A stretch of DNA of 64,000 bases from Corynebacterium sp. (GTDB lineage: Bacteria; Actinomycetota; Actinomycetes; Mycobacteriales; Mycobacteriaceae): the NCBI RefSeq assembly GCF_030532715.1, contig NZ_JAUNKO010000005.1, forward strand, positions 62,001 to 126,000, given 5' to 3'. Below are positions 62,960-64,000 of this stretch, in pieces. How positions within the stretch are numbered: the first letter of the stretch is position 1; each line of letters begins with the position of its first letter. The position numbers were made by a program, and so were the translations under genes. Under the pieces are notes generated by a model. The model was not told the DNA's origin. It did not search any database and saw nothing but the letters and a program-made list of their open reading frames with translations.

Positions 62960-64000
62960 TTATTCGGTATCGAAAGCGGTGAGTATTCGCTCGGCGGCCA
63001 GCGTCGGGGTAATTTGCCCGTCGCGCAATTGGCTTTCCACCAGCTGCTTGACTTCCAACACTTCAGGCTTGGTGTTGAGGCGTTGCAGGATGGTTTCGTG
63101 GACCATGGACCACATCCAACCGACCTGTTGTTCGCGGCGATTGTGGTCGAATCTGCCGCTGGCAAGCATCGCTTTGTGATGGTTGTTGACGGTTTCCCAG
63201 AATTCGTCGATACCTTCGTGCTCGACGGCGGACATGGTCATTGTAGGCGGATGCCAAATGGCATCCTCTGGGCGGACCATGCGCATCGCGGCGGCGAGTT
63301 CACGGGCGGCACGCTTGGCGTTTTTAAGGTTGGGGCCGTCTGCTTTGTTGATGGCGACGAGGTCGGCCATTTCCAACACGCCTTTTTTGATTCCTTGGAG
63401 CTGGTCGCCGGCCCCGGCGAGCGCAAGGAATGTGAAGCAGTCCACCATTTGGGCTACCGCCACCTCGGATTGGCCGACGCCGACGGTTTCCACGAGGATG
63501 ACGTCGTACCCTGCGGCTTCGAACACCACCATTGATTCGCGGGTGGCTTTCGCCACGCCGCCGAGGGTGCCGGCCGAAGGCGAAGGGCGGATAAACGCAT
63601 TGTCCTCGGCGGACAATTTCGCCATGCGGGTCTTATCGCCAAGGATGGATCCGCGGGTTTTGGTCGAGGACGGGTCGATCGCCAGCACGGCCACCTTATG
63701 GCCCTCCCCGATCAGCTTCATGCCCAGTGCCTCAATAAAGGTGGACTTGCCCACACCCGGCACACCGGTAATGCCCACTCGGAGTGCGTTGCCGGAGAAC
63801 GGCAACAATTTCACGAGGAGTTCTTGGGCCAGCACGCGGTGTGCCGGGGCGGTGGATTCCAGCAGGGTGATGGCGCGCGAAATGCGGGTGCGATCGCCGT
63901 TGCGGACGGCGTCGAAAAGCTCATCGACGTCGATCCTGCGGCGCGCGCGTTTGACAATCTCCGGCGCCACGGCAGTCAATTCGCCGAGGTCGGTGCCGGA
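62960..64000 (-). CDS. meaB: MeaB/ArgK-type GTPase of methylmalonyl-CoA mutase, 5' end outside window
   Basis: The frame is open to the last base of the window, so the start probably lies beyond it; a TTG at 63979 and a GTG at 63970 are other possible starts. The G1 motif is GVPGVGKST near residue 75 of the visible part, SILGDKTRM is the switch-like block, VETVGVGQSEV is G3, and NKADGP is G4. MeaB loads and protects the adenosylcobalamin of methylmalonyl-CoA mutase. mutA and mutB should lie just outside the window, upstream of this gene. This is a second B12 user near the cob genes. Confidence 0.94.
   Translation of the reverse strand, partial: SGTDLGELTAVAPEIVKRARRRIDVDELFDAVRNGDRTRISRAITLLESTAPAHRVLAQELLVKLLPFSGNALRVGITGVPGVGKSTFIEALGMKLIGEGHKVAVLAIDPSSTKTRGSILGDKTRMAKLSAEDNAFIRPSPSAGTLGGVAKATRESMVVFEAAGYDVILVETVGVGQSEVAVAQMVDCFTFLALAGAGDQLQGIKKGVLEMADLVAINKADGPNLKNAKRAARELAAAMRMVRPEDAIWHPPTMTMSAVEHEGIDEFWETVNNHHKAMLASGRFDHNRREQQVGWMWSMVHETILQRLNTKPEVLEVKQLVESQLRDGQITPTLAAERILTAFDTE

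Noticed and set aside
1..64000. CRISPR arrays, insertion sequences, prophage or att sites
   Set aside because: No spaced direct repeats, transposase, integrase or terminal inverted repeats were seen anywhere in the window.

Overview
This window comes from an actinobacterium, almost certainly a Corynebacterium. The evidence is a proteasome-free pupylation locus (pafA, pup, dop, mpa/ARC), mycothiol synthesis (mshC), an HtaA-type corynebacterial haem-binding surface protein, DUF222/HNH and WYL-domain proteins, and a gene order that follows, as I remember it, the M. tuberculosis Rv2062c-Rv2140c region: cobN/cobGHI/cobKML, helY-tatC-tatA-pafC-pafB-pafA, pup-dop-mpa-trmI-recB, hisG/hisE/metH, mshC, uppP, lppL, pyrD, PEBP. 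The species cannot be fixed from sequence alone. There is no sign of prophage, insertion sequence or CRISPR array.

Layout. 1-2.1 kb: end of a hexapeptide-repeat protein, a DinB/MDMPI-like protein and a divergent WYL regulator. 2.1-14.1 kb: an aerobic cobalamin block (cobN on the minus strand; cobG, cobH and fused cobIJ on plus; cobK, cobM, cobL on minus), interrupted by an HNH/DUF222 gene and an unknown gene. 14.2-24.5 kb: a long minus-strand run with an SDR, an M24 peptidase, gluQ, helY, tatC, tatA, pafC, pafB, pafA and pup. 24.8-27.1 kb: a plus-strand HtaA-domain secreted protein inserted between pup and dop, with DtxR-box-like sites in the shared promoter region. 27.1-32.3 kb: dop, mpa, trmI and an M18 aminopeptidase. 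32.5-34.4 kb: a two-gene SufC/SufB-like unit resembling the minimal SUF (SMS) system of archaea and anaerobes. 34.4-39.7 kb: a RecB-like nuclease, an unknown ATPase and a MacB-type ABC transporter. 39.7-42.7 kb: a Dcu C4-dicarboxylate carrier and aspartase. 43-44.7 kb: hisG and a HAD-HisE fusion. 44.8-46.9 kb: a small kinase, an Imm1-like protein, a DyP peroxidase and a tiny MT0933-type antitoxin-like gene. 47-53 kb: metH, an unknown gene, mshC and uppP. 53-57 kb: an aldo/keto reductase, a lipoprotein, pyrD, a membrane protein and a PEBP protein. 57-60.3 kb: a heterodimeric ABC exporter. 60.4-64 kb: tRNA-Leu(GAG), a zinc-ribbon SDR, a CtaA-like protein and the MeaB GTPase.

How it fits together. 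Cobalamin made with the cob genes would serve MetH and the methylmalonyl-CoA mutase system implied by MeaB. Pup, PafA, Dop and ARC form a tagging and unfolding system without a visible 20S proteasome; ARC lacks the mycobacterial proteasome-docking tail. In C. glutamicum this system is known to help release iron from ferritin, so a haem-uptake-type gene and DtxR-like boxes inside the locus are suggestive.

The most unusual items are the SMS-like Fe-S assembly pair, the ABC exporter pair in which one subunit has lost its Walker A and the other its LSGGQ signature, the HAD-HisE fusion, the zinc-ribbon SDR without the catalytic Tyr, and the HtaA protein with a coiled-coil tail and no visible anchor.
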